Source: Prionace glauca (lineage: Eukaryota > Chordata > Chondrichthyes > Carcharhiniformes > Carcharhinidae). Taken from it: a DNA stretch of 64,000 nucleotides. Below the pieces are notes generated by a model. The model was not told the origin of the DNA, did not search any database, and saw only the letters and a program-made list of their open reading frames with translations. The translations under genes and the position numbers were made by a program. The stretch spans positions 14,575,549 to 14,639,548 of the forward strand of contig CM075761.1 in the NCBI GenBank assembly GCA_037974335.1. Reading direction: 5' to 3'. This document shows positions 51,501 through 58,801 of the stretch, piece after piece (the first letter of the stretch is position 1; the number at the start of each line of letters is the position of its first letter).

Positions 51501-53225
51501 TGAAAGTTCCTTAATTGTCTGACTCCACTATCACAGCAGACAGTCTATTCCACACCCCAACTACTCTGAGTGAAGAATGTACCTCGGACATCCCGCCTAT
51601 ATTTCCCACCATGAACTTTATAGTTATGCCCCCTTGTAATAGCTACATTCACTCGAGGAAATAGTCTTTGCACGTCCGCTCTGTCAATCCCTCTCATCAT
51701 CTTATAAACATCTAAACCCCTTTATGCGGAAAAGTGTGAGGTGATTCACTTTGGTAAGAGTAACAGGAGTACAGAATATAGGGCTAATGGGAGGACTCTT
51801 GGTTGTGTCGACGAGCAGAGATATCTCGGTGTACATGTGCATAGGTCCCTGATAGTTGGCACCCAGGATGATAAGGTTGTTAAGAAGGCGTACAGTGTGG
51901 AAGCTTTTATTGGTAGAGGGATTGAATTTCGGAGCCATGAGGTCATGTTACAACTGTGCAAAACTCTGGTGCGGCCGCACTTGGAGTATTGCGTACAGTT
52001 CGGGTCACCACCTTATAAGAAGGATACGGAGGCATTGGAAAGGGTGCAGAGGAGGTTTACCAGGATGTTGCCTGGGTATGGTGGGAAGGTCTTATGAGGA
52101 ATGGCTGAGGGACTTGAGGCTGTTTTTGTTAGAAAGAAGAAGGTTGAGAGGCGACCTCATTGAGGCATACAAGATGATCGGGGATGAGATAGGGTGGACA
52201 GTGAGAGCCTTTTTCTTCAGATGGTGATGGCTAACACAAGGGTACATAGCTTTAAATTAAGGGGTGGTAATTATAGGACGGATGCCAGAGGTAGGTTCTT
52301 TACTCAGAGGGTAGTAAGGGCATGGAATGCCCTGCCTGCAGCAGTTGTCGACTCGCCAACTTTAAGGGTGTTCAAATGGTCAGTGGATAGGCATATGGAT
52401 AACATTGGAAAAGTTTAGGTTAGAGGGTCATTAGATTGGTTCCACTGGTCGGCGCAACATCGAGGGCCCAAGGGCCTGTACTGCGCTGTAATGTTCTATG
52501 TTCTATGTTCTATTAAGTCGTCTCTCATCTTCCTCTGCTTTAAAGAGAAAAGCCACAGCTCTCTCAACCCTTCCCTCATTGCGAGTTCTTGGGATACTTT
52601 TTCAGACCTAATATAAATCATTAGCCGAATTCTCCAGTCCATCCAGCTGGCTCGGTTTTCCTGCCCTGTCTGTTTCCCCTACCTCCACAACAATGGGATG
52701 CGGTCCTTTGTTGAACTTTGTGTCAAACTGGTTTCCGGTCAGTTGCACCACCCGCTGCCGTGGAGGTTTTTTGACGTCGGTGGCACCGGAAGATGCAGCC
52801 GTGGCTGGGTGCTGGGGGGAGGAATGGGGTGCAGGGGACCGCCAGGGATGTCCCGCCAAGGAAGCAGAATATTAACTTGGGAGCCACCGCGTCGATTTAG
52901 GAAGTTGATTTTTTTCACACAATGGGAGTCAAATTTTGGAACACTGTCCCCGGGTAAAACAACAGCTGATCAGGCCAGTTAACAGTTGGAATTTGCAAAA
53001 ACTGAAATGGATAGATTTATATTCGGTAGAATATTGAGGAATATTCAAAAATGGTCGGAGGACATGTGCTAAAATACATGTCAGCCTTAACCTAGTTGAA
53101 TAGAGTGAGGGGCTCAATGGCCTCACCTATCCCTATAATAATGGTGCAGAGTACATTGACAGATCACTTTTCGTCCACAGACTCTTTATGCTGGTCTGGC
53201 CTTCAATGAAAATCCAACACGCTAA
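42503..53225 (+). CDS. non-rearranging VJ-C1 immune-type receptor gene (six exons, assembled by eye)
   Basis: Predicted type I membrane receptor of the immunoglobulin superfamily. Exons: leader 42503-42545, VJ 43537-43868, C1 43969-44274, transmembrane 49918-49998, cytoplasmic 51182-51240, tail and stop 53181-53225. All introns are GT-AG with phases 1,1,1,1,0, the pattern of antigen-receptor-type genes. The product would be about 288 residues: leader, V domain with built-in J strand, one C1 domain, arginine-bearing TM, and a 34-residue tail with TLYAGL. Introns are 991, 100, 5643, 1183 and 1940 bases; the last three contain CR1 and SINE insertions. A possible TATA box and an AATAAA frame the gene. 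V-J joined in the germline with one C1 domain recalls SIRP, shark germline-joined Ig genes and fish NITRs, but the combination matches none I know. The VJ exon is 332 bases, one short of keeping frame, so this copy may be a pseudogene. Exons 1-3 are strongly supported; 4-6 are inferred. Confidence 0.65.
43537..43868 (+). CDS. receptor exon 2: V domain with J-like strand (frame-disrupted)
   Basis: The acceptor is TTCTCTCTCTCCTTCTCAG. The first part reads VTVSHSTLSQSPPV, GIRVKLSC (first Cys), then TVYWYMQSE (core Trp). The second part, in another frame, reads SRNDKYLEEYKTL, KVTIYSLLITD, RRNDSGIYYC (second Cys and D-x-G-x-Y-x-C), a short AIRDLKNRS loop, then LVFGNGSKLVIT, a J-type FGxG G-strand. 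V and J are in one exon with no recombination signals between them. NDS, NRS and NGS are possible glycosylation sites. The exon is 332 bases, and the frame changes around 43686-43695 where one base appears missing relative to a phase 1-1 exon. Donor: CAG|GTAAAT. Confidence 0.85.
43969..44274 (+). CDS. receptor exon 3: C1-set constant domain
   Basis: 306 bases, intact, phase 1 on both sides. It reads ADSPTIFLLAPPRHQ, VPLLCLVRRVSPDSISVRWN, DGTYTISSSISLP, WRSGARCTCAVQV. The Cys-Trp-Cys core, the CLV..SPDSISV segment and the W-x-x-G-x-x-x-x-C ending are C1-set hallmarks shared by Ig and TCR constant domains. The usual Tyr two residues before the last Cys is replaced by Cys (RCTC). WNVSG holds a possible N-glycan site. 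No extra Cys is seen near the end for dimerisation. Only 100 bases separate it from the VJ exon, far shorter than usual J-C introns. Donor AGAG|GTAACT. Confidence 0.85.
44540..46200 (+). mobile_element. CR1-H LINE: ORF1 and endonuclease remnant
   Basis: An older CR1 in receptor intron 3. ORF1 traces: SVSADFICGKCTHLQLL (CxxC), then GDAMVRGTDRRF, VVLHIGNNNMGRGKDG and DSFHLNQRGTNILGG near 45430. Endonuclease traces follow: EVVTLLGVFYMPPNS, MGDFNFPNIDWN, FVDKPTRGGATLDLVLENE (to 46090). Many stops and frameshifts; no reverse transcriptase remains. Confidence 0.85.
46224..46802 (+). mobile_element. CR1-C LINE 3' end
   Basis: Open frame to about 46700: MLPGLGGMPYEDRLRELG, FSLERRMLRNDLIEVYKIL, GKFFSQRVVSEWNRLP, terminus DEYMGFNEIVGYR. 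3' end GGGCTGAAGGGCC and ATGTTCTATGTTCT. In receptor intron 3. Confidence 0.92.
46841..47500 (+). mobile_element. HE1-type tRNA SINE split by a CR1-E 3'UTR
   Basis: Left part 46841-47088 has the full head (GGCGGCACGGTAGCACAG, B box GGGTTCGATTCCCGGC) and core. Homology stops at GATTAGCGAGTAA and resumes at 47403 with AAGTATGTAGGGATTTGGGG. The insert is flanked by GTAA on both sides. Confidence 0.9.
47089..47402 (+). mobile_element. CR1-E-type 3'UTR nested in HE1
   Basis: CATGACAGATCAGTGACTATC, GTGGGTTTTCGCCGGGTG, AATGGTGGCGCGGGCTTG, GCCGAAGGGCC, tail TTGTTCTTTGT. No ORF2 sequence. Confidence 0.88.
47525..48200 (+). repeat. diverged tandem repeat, about 85-108-base units
   Basis: About six units of TTGATTTATTATTGTCATATG..TGGGATACAGTGAAAAG..TTTTATGC..ACAAA..CATAGAGTACATAGA, starting near 47530, 47625, 47815, 47900, 47995 and 48105. 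A CR1-E 3' tip (47655-47755, AATGGCGGCGCAGGCTCG) is inserted. The unit's reverse complement is a common single-copy tail elsewhere (41.06 and 41.86 kb). Confidence 0.75.
48500..49022 (+). mobile_element. CR1-F LINE 3' end
   Basis: YCVQFWSPHYKKDVEALE, SYEKRLRDLRLFSLERW, LDRVDSESLFPRMVMANTRG, terminus DRHMDNIGIV, then TCGAGGGCCGAAGGGCC and ATGTTCTACG. Frameshifts near 48550 and 48810. Confidence 0.88.
49025..49917 (+). other. receptor intron 3, pyrimidine-rich, no other gene seen
   Basis: Long C/T-rich stretches with open frames full of Ser, Leu and Phe and no signature. The last 60 bases form a strong polypyrimidine tract before the exon-4 acceptor. Confidence 0.45.
49918..49998 (+). CDS. receptor exon 4: transmembrane segment with arginine
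   Basis: Acceptor ..TCTCACTTTCAG after a T/C-rich tract, donor AGAG|GTAGCG; 81 bases, phase 1-1. It reads AEVLAVMLLRLGLVFVAG then RWNCRNRQRG: a hydrophobic helix with one Arg, followed by a basic stop-transfer and a near-membrane Cys. A basic residue in the helix is how FcR-gamma or DAP12-type adaptor pairing works in known receptors. The exon has no extended stalk. Its assignment to this gene rests on strand, phase and order. Confidence 0.6.
50034..50145 (+). mobile_element. CR1-E 3' tip
   Basis: GGTGGAGG and a G-run, AATGGCGGCGCGGGCTCG, TTGGGCCGAAGGGCC and a GTTGTTCTTTGTTC tail. In receptor intron 4. Confidence 0.8.
50190..51152 (+). mobile_element. CR1-D LINE 3' end split by a CR1-E 3'UTR
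   Basis: Outer parts 50190-50490 (VQRRFTRLIPEMRELDDEE, then a G-run) and 50970-51152 (FLIDRGIEGYGEKSGKWN, GAATGGCGGGGCAGGCTCG, TTCTTATGTTCTTATG). The coding sequence breaks at GTGGTGGAGGCTTC and resumes at TTCGCTGAACATATTTAAG. Older than CR1-A copies (several indels). Confidence 0.88.
50491..50969 (+). mobile_element. CR1-E 3'UTR nested in CR1-D
   Basis: Starts within TTTTTTTGACTTTATTCCAC, the sequence directly after ORF2 in the 58.8-61.2 kb CR1-E. Carries the complete SINE-like module (CAGTGACTAGCACTGCTGG, GTGGGTTTCCTCCGGGCG) and ends (TTGTTCTT)n. Confidence 0.9.
51182..51240 (+). CDS. receptor exon 5: membrane-proximal cytoplasmic tail
   Basis: Acceptor ..CTTTTTTTCTTCTAAACAG, donor AAAG|GTACGT; 59 bases, phase 1 in, phase 0 out. 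It reads GNARSDEDLTV then SRSHVGNEK. Acidic and polar, with no tyrosine. The acceptor lies 29 bases past the CR1-D tail, so this scrap of unique sequence has survived between insertions. Confidence 0.55.
51370..52600 (-). mobile_element. CR1-G LINE 3' end split by CR1-F
   Basis: Outer parts 51370-51718 (AGAACAGTGCAGCACAGTAC, CAGGCCCTTCGGCCC, then codons on the minus strand for SLRV..FFTQSSW region and GHNYKVHGG) and 52516-52600 (TTAAGTCGTCTCTCATC, TTTAAAGAGAAAAGCCAC). The split is within the RG-DLIDVYKMM-equivalent region (CTTATAAACATCTA / TTAAGTCGTC). Confidence 0.88.
51719..52515 (+). mobile_element. CR1-F LINE nested in CR1-G
   Basis: MIHFGKSNRSTEYRANG, VEAFIGRGIEFRSHEVM, LVRPHLEYCVQFGSPPYKK, FLLERRRLRGDLIEAYKMI, terminus DRHMDNIGKV, then TCGAGGGCCCAAGGGCC and ATGTTCTATGTTCT. 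Frameshifts near 52085 and 52190. Confidence 0.9.
52620..52870. other. no recognisable gene
   Basis: Open frames on both strands show no domain. Probably old repeat sequence in receptor intron 5. Confidence 0.35.
52895..53135 (+). mobile_element. ancient CR1-like LINE 3' end
   Basis: Decayed codons for FFTQWESNFGTLSPG, LEFAKTEMDRFIFGR, then AATAGAGTGAGGGGCTCAATGGCCTCAC, the worn 3'UTR layout of an older CR1/L2-like family. In receptor intron 5. Confidence 0.65.
53181..53225 (+). CDS. receptor exon 6: tyrosine-motif tail and stop
   Basis: Acceptor ..CTTTTCGTCCACAG, phase 0. It reads TLYAGLAFNENPTR then TAA. TLYAGL fits (S/T/I/V/L)xYxxL, an ITIM/ITSM-like site where a phosphotyrosine could recruit SH2-domain phosphatases. 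LYAxLxF is the wording typical of inhibitory Ig-superfamily tails (YAxLNF). Together with the arginine in the membrane this resembles KIR2DL4 or NKp44, which mix both signals. Assignment to the gene rests on phase, strand and the good acceptor. Confidence 0.6.
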   Translation, partial: TLYAGLAFNENPTR

Positions 53226-53517
53226 CTCGAGAGGAACGAGAGAGAAAGAGACAGAGAGAAGAGTGTGTTTCCTCTATATCTAGTGCAGAAACATTCCTCT
53301 TGGTGCACGGTAAATTTTGAAGGTACAACTGGAGCAAATTCGGGCGGACTGGCGGCTCAATGTTGTGACGGCGCCCAAATCGGAAAACATACTCTCCCGT
53401 AATGTTCACCATTCTTCAATGGAATATCGCCTGCAGCGCAGTTTCACCCCTTAATTCTTCTAATTCCTTATGTCGTTTTCTTACAATTCTATCCTCCGTT
53501 GTCTATGGTTAACATGC

Positions 53518-53523
53518 AATAAA
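53518..53523 (+). promoter_or_regulatory. polyadenylation signal of the receptor gene
   Basis: AATAAA, 293 bases after the stop at 53225, followed by a T/G-rich stretch (TGTATTTGTATCC). The intervening 3'UTR contains no recognised repeat, in contrast to the introns. Confidence 0.55.
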
Positions 53524-53826
53524 CAATTCAAAATGTATTTGTATCCGAGTTACCAATTGGTCAAAACAGGTTTGGAATGTGAGTTGCATGATTCCACATT
53601 CCATTCGGGTTCAACCCAGATGCGATGCCGGTAGCTACTGGCTAATTAATATAGACAATTTTTGCACTGAATGTCTGTGCGTTTGGAAATGGATAAAAAA
53701 CTGACGGGGCATTTGAATTTGGGATTCTGGCTGGATTAATTAAAAATGCAGATTGAGAACATTCTTGAACATGTGTAGTGATTATGACCACAAATACATT
53801 TATTGCTGAGATAAAATCATTTCCAA
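53524..53826. other. no recognisable feature
   Basis: Unique-looking sequence downstream of the receptor's putative poly(A) site. Confidence 0.4.
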
Positions 53827-54058
53827 TCCATGGGATTCTCTTGGAGGCAAGAGAGGCGATTGCAGAGCCTCTGGCTCTGATCGTCAGGTCGTCGTTAATC
53901 ACAGGTATAGTGCCAGAAGATTGGAGGATAGCGAATGTTGTCCCATTGTTTAAGAAGGGGAACAGAGACATCCCCGGGAATTATAGACGGGTGAGTCTTA
54001 CTTCTGTTGTGGGCAAGATTTTAGAAAAAATTATTAGGGATAGGATTTATAGTTATTT
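53827..54058 (+). mobile_element. CR1-A-like RT fragment
   Basis: LLEAREAIAEPLALIVRSSL, VPEDWRIANVVPLFKKGN, NYRRVSLTSVVGKILEKII, DRIYSYL. Truncated at both ends; its right end abuts the 3' tail of the minus-strand copy below. Confidence 0.85.
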
Positions 54059-55163
54059 AGAACATAGAACATAGAACATTACAGCGCAGAACAGGCCCTT
54101 CGGCCCACGATGTTGCGCCGACCAGTTACAAAAACAATGACCCACTAGCCTATACCAATCCCTTTTCGTCCATAAACCCACAGATTTCTTAAACGCCCCC
54201 AAACTAGGCGCATTTACAACTGCAGCAGGCAGGGCATTACAATCCCTCACCACCCGCTGGGTAAAGAACCTACCCCTGACATCCGTCCTGTCGCTACCCC
54301 CCCTTAATTTAAAGCCATGCCCCCTCGTGCTAGCTTTCTCCATCCGAGGAAAAAGGCTATCACTGTCCACCCTATCTAAACCTCTAATCATCTTATATGT
54401 TTCAATAAGATCCCCTCTTAGCCGCCTTCTTTCCAACGAAAACAACCCCAGGTTGTTAGTAAGGTTAGTAAGGCACGACCTACCCGCTACAAAACCACGC
54501 TGACTATTTCTAATCAATTCATTACACTCCAAATAACTATAAATCCTATCCCTAATATTTTTTTCTAAAACCTTGCCCACAACAGAAGTAAGACTCACCG
54601 GTCTGTAATTCCCGGCAAAGTCTCTGCTCCCCTTCTTAAACAATGGGACAACATTCGCTATCCTCCAATCCTCCGGGACTACACCAGAGACCAATGACGA
54701 CCTGAAGATCAGAGCCAGACGCTCTGCAATCACCTCTCTAGCCTCCCAGAGAATCCTAAGGTAGATCCCATCCGGACCAGGGGACTTATCTATTTTCAAA
54801 CCCTCAAGAATATCCAGCACATCGCCCTTATCAACCGTAATACTGTCTATTTTACACCCCTGCAACCCATTGTCCTCCTCAGCTATATTCATGTCCCCCT
54901 GCGTGAACACCGAAGAGAAATATTGGTTCAATGCTTCTCCAATCTCCTCCGATTCCACACACAACTTCCCTCTACTGTCTGTAAGTGGCCCTAATCTTGC
55001 CTTGACATACCTATAGAACGCCTTAGGGTTCTCCTTAATCCTATCAGCCAAAGTCTTCTCATGTCCTCTTTTCGCCCTTCTTAACTCCCTCTTCAACTCC
55101 CTACTAGCCAATCTAAAGCTTTCTAGTGCACGACCTGAGCCCTCAAATCTCATCCAAACATAA
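54059..55163 (-). mobile_element. CR1-A LINE with internal deletion
   Basis: The 3' end (AACATAGAACATAGAAC, CAGGCCCTTCGGCCC) and C-terminus (54060-54450) are joined directly to the linker and RT start (54452-55160). About 1 kb, including SKAFD and FADDTK, is missing. The join keeps frame and gives a 376-residue open frame (54053-55183) reading RSCLTNLT-NNLGLFSLERRR. The junction lies in a GGTTAGTAAGG direct repeat, which may have guided the deletion. Confidence 0.88.
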
Positions 55164-57056
55164 GTGAAGGGATGGGTTAGCAAGTTCGCTGATGACAGGA
55201 AGGTCGGTGGTGTTGTGGATGGTCTGGAAGGATGTCAAAAGTTGCAGCAGGACATAGATAGAATGCAGGAATGGGCGGAGAAGTAACAGATGAACTTCAA
55301 CGCGGATAATGCTGTTTGTAATTTTTATTAATGATCTGGATGAGGGTATAGTTGGGTGGATTAGTAAGTTTGCTGATGACACCAAAGTCGGAGGTGTGGT
55401 AGATTGTGAGGAAGGGTGTCATAGTTTGCAGGATGACTTAGAAAGGTTGCAGAGCTGGGCTGAGAGGTGGCGGATGGAGTTTAATGTGAAGAAGTGTGAG
55501 GTAATTCATTTCGGTAGGAATAACAGATGTGTTGAGTATAGGGCTAACGGGAGGACTTTGAATAGTGTGGAGGAGCAGAGGGATCTAGGTGTATGTGTAC
55601 ATAGATCCCTGAACGTGGGGAATTAAGTAGATAAGGTTGTTAAGAAGGCATACGGAGTCTTGGCGTTTATTGGTAGGGGGATTGAATTTAGGAGTCGCAG
55701 CGTCATGATGCAACTGTACACAACTGTGGTGCGGCCACACTTGGAGTTTTGTGTGCAGTTCTGGTCCCCGCATTACAGGAAGGATGTAGAGGCTTTGGAG
55801 AGGGTGCAGAGGAGGTTTACCAGGATGTTGCCTGGTATGGAGGGGATATCCTATGAGGAGAGACTGAGAGGTTTGGGGTTGTTTTCGCTGGAAAGAAGGC
55901 GGCTAAGAGGGGATCTCATTCAAACATATAAGATGATTAGAGGTTTAGACAGGGTAGATAGTGATAGCCTTTTTCCTAGGATGGAGAAAGCTAGCACGAG
56001 GGGGCACGATTTTAAATTAAGGGGGGGTAGTTATAGGACAGATGTCAGGGGTAGGTTCTTTACCCAGAGGGCGGTGAGGGACTGGAATGCCCTGCCAGCT
56101 GCAGTTGTAAATGCACCTAGTTTGGGGGCGTTTAAGAGATCTGTGGATAGGTTTATGGATGAAAAGGGATTGGTTTAGGCTAGTGGGTCATTGTTTTGTA
56201 ACTGGTCGGCGCAACATCGTGGGCCGAAGGGCCTGTTCTGCGCTGTAATGTTCTATGTTCTATGTTCTAAATGTGTAGTCGTCCATTTCGGCAGAACCAA
56301 CGGGATGAACGAGTACACTATCAAGGGCAGGGGTCTTAGTAGCGTTGAAGAGCAGAAGGATCTCGGAGTCCGGGTCCAGAGGACTCTTAAATCGGCCTCG
56401 CAGGTGGAGGAGCTGGTGAAGAAGGCGTATGGTGTACTGGCCTTCATTAATCGAGGGATTGAGTTTAGGAGTCGGGAGGTAATGCTGCAACTTTACAGGA
56501 CCCTTGTCAGGCCTCATTTGGAGTACTGTGCGCAGTTCTGGTCGCCTCACTATAGGAAAGACGTAGAAGCTATTGAAAGGGTGCAGAGGAGATTTACAAG
56601 GATATTGCCTGGACTGGGAGGCATGCCTTATGAAGATAGGTTGAGGGAGCTGGGACTCTTTTCCCTGGAGAGGCGAAGGTTGAGAGGCGACCTGATAGAA
56701 GTTTATAAAATGTTGAGAGGAATAGATAGGGTGGAATCTAAGAGGCTATTTCCCCGGGTTGAAATGGTCGCTACGAGAGGACACAGATTTAAGGTGCGTG
56801 GAGGGAAGTACAGAGGTGATGTTAGGGGTAAGTTTTTCACTCAGAGGGTGGTGAGTGAATGGAATCGGCTGCCGTCATCGGTGGTGGAGGCGAACTCGCT
56901 GGGGTCTTTTAAAAGACTTCTGGATGAGTATATGGGGTTTAATGGGATTGGGGGTTATAGATAGGTCTATAGATTGGTGGGGTTGATGTGATCGGCGCAA
57001 CTCGAGGGCCGAAGGGCCTGTTTGTGCTGTAATGTTCTATGTTCTATGTTCTATGA
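55164..57056 (+). mobile_element. CR1-C LINE 3' end split by CR1-A
   Basis: Outer parts 55164-55308 (VSKFADDRKVGGVVDG, LQQDIDRMQEWAEK) and 56270-57056 (CVVVHFGRTNGMNEYTI, LVRPHLEYCAQFWSPHY, terminus DEYMGFNGIGGYR, CTCGAGGGCCGAAGGGCC, ATGTTCT tail). The Asp-Lys codons GATAA are cut by the insert. After insert removal the outer copy would still carry a stop (EK, then TAA). Confidence 0.92.
55309..56269 (+). mobile_element. CR1-A LINE 3' end nested in CR1-C
   Basis: [50 protein letters not shown], one stop near 55625, then VRPHLEFCVQFWSPHY, SLERRRLRGDLIQTYKMI, terminus VDRFMDEKGLV, CGTGGGCCGAAGGGCC and ATGTTCT tail. Very close to the copies at 37.2 and 63.3 kb. Confidence 0.93.
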
Positions 57057-57114
57057 ACTCATGTAGCCGAGGAGAGGGCTCAGTACCCAGCCTGGGACAT
57101 TGATTTAAAGTAAA

Positions 57115-57238
57115 GAGCTTGAGGTTTACAACAGATGGGATGAAAAAGGTTTCGACTCAGAGAGTAATAGGAATGTGGAAGGCATTGCCTGAGAGGGTGG
57201 TGAAGGCGAGAACTCTCACAGCATTTAAGAAGCATTAA
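57115..57238 (+). mobile_element. old CR1-like 3' ORF2 fragment
   Basis: Codons for GMKKVSTQRVIGMWKALPER and VVKARTLTAFKKH, the conserved end of CR1 ORF2 from an older family. Confidence 0.65.
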
Positions 57239-57695
57239 CAGAACATAGAACATTACAGCACAGTACAGGCCCTTCGGCCCTCGATGTTGTGCCGACCAGT
57301 GGAACCAATCTAATGACGCTCGAACCTAAACTATTCCAATATTATCCATCTTATGGATAATATCCACTGACCGTTTGAACGCCCTTGAAGTTGGCGAGTC
57401 CACAACTGCTGCAGGCAGCGCATTCCACGCCCTAACTACCCTCTGAGTAAAGAACCTACCTCTGACATCCGTCCTATAATTACCACCCCTTAATTTAAAG
57501 CTATGTCCCCTCGTGTTAGCCATCACCATCCGAGGTAAAAGGCTCTCACTGTCCACCCTATCCAATCCTGTGATCATCTTGTATGCCTCAATTAGGTCAC
57601 CTTGTAATTTTCTTGTCTCTAATGAAAATAACCTCAAGTCCCTCAGCCTTTCCTCATAAGACCTTCCCACCATACCAGGCAACATCCTGGTAAAA
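57239..57695 (-). mobile_element. CR1-F LINE 3' end
   Basis: Minus frame 57326-57685: MLPGMVGRSYEERLRDLRL, FSLETRKLQGDLIEAYKMI, LFTQ-type FFTQRVVRAWNALPAAVV, terminus DIIHKMDNIGIV. 3' end CAGGCCCTTCGGCCC and AGAACAT. Confidence 0.9.
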
Positions 57696-57699
57696 TTAA

Positions 57700-58640
57700 G
57701 ATGAACACTTTATACGCCTGACTACTGAGTTTGTGGCATGTGAATTTCTGGATTAATAGTCTCACAAAAATACCACTTTCTATAAATCAGGACAGAGCTG
57801 ATGAGGAAACGACAAGGATTGGCAAGAAGATTCAGATGCTGCAGAGCCCAAATCGAAACTCGTTATTTCTTCCGTAACATTGTACTCATCCTATTGTTTG
57901 GAAATGTACGGTTTATGTTAAACACTAACACAAACTCACTGTGTAAAATTATCATGAAAACATTGGAAATTCCATGCATTGCAGTCTGGGCCCATCTCTC
58001 ATTGAATTCAAATTCGATAAATCATCAAACCTCTCATACCCGAAGCATTGACAAACACCTGAATTCTGGACTGATAGTGTCAGTTCAACAGAAACCGCAG
58101 CATCATAAAGATTACATTTAGTTATAAGTTTATTGTTGATCAAGATCAAGACAAACCATCGTTATAAAAATAGAATCATTAATTGGTATTCGCGCACTGA
58201 TATTTACAAAGAGAATTGGTACATCTCCTGTGAGTAACTTGAACTATACGACCAGCAAAATCTTTCCAGAGAAATTCAGGAAAGGCTCTGAGCATTGTTC
58301 GAAGTTTTGTCTATAGCTGAAGAAGGCCATTCCAGTGAAATACCCTCAACTCAACTTCCAATCATTTCCATTGAACACTGGAGTCAATGATCGGCGGATG
58401 CGCAGAGAAAGTATAGATGTTTGAAGGGAATCTCATTGGCTCCATGGTTACTTCCACGAGGCTGTGGGATTTTCGGGAAATTCTGCTCCCTCCATAACTC
58501 ATCGTTTGGATTCTTATTTACGACCCGCCTTCTTTTTTGATCTCTTTTCCAAGGCAGCCAAATCCAGATTGGCGTAGGTAAGTTCACTCTGAAACATTCA
58601 CAAATCATAGAATGATCATAGAGAGCGATAGGTCCCCTAA
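57700..58640. other. no recognisable gene
   Basis: Unique-looking AT-rich sequence. The 106-residue frame at 57801 shows no signal peptide or domain. Confidence 0.45.
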
Positions 58641-58801
58641 AGTGCAGAGCACAGAAACCCTACTGCACAGAAAGAGGCAACTTGGCCCATCGAGTCTGCA
58701 CTGACCACAATCCCACCCAGGCCCCATCCCCATATTCCTACATATTTACCAACTATTCCCTCTAAACTAAGCATCTCGGAACACAAAGGGCAATTTTAGC
58801 A

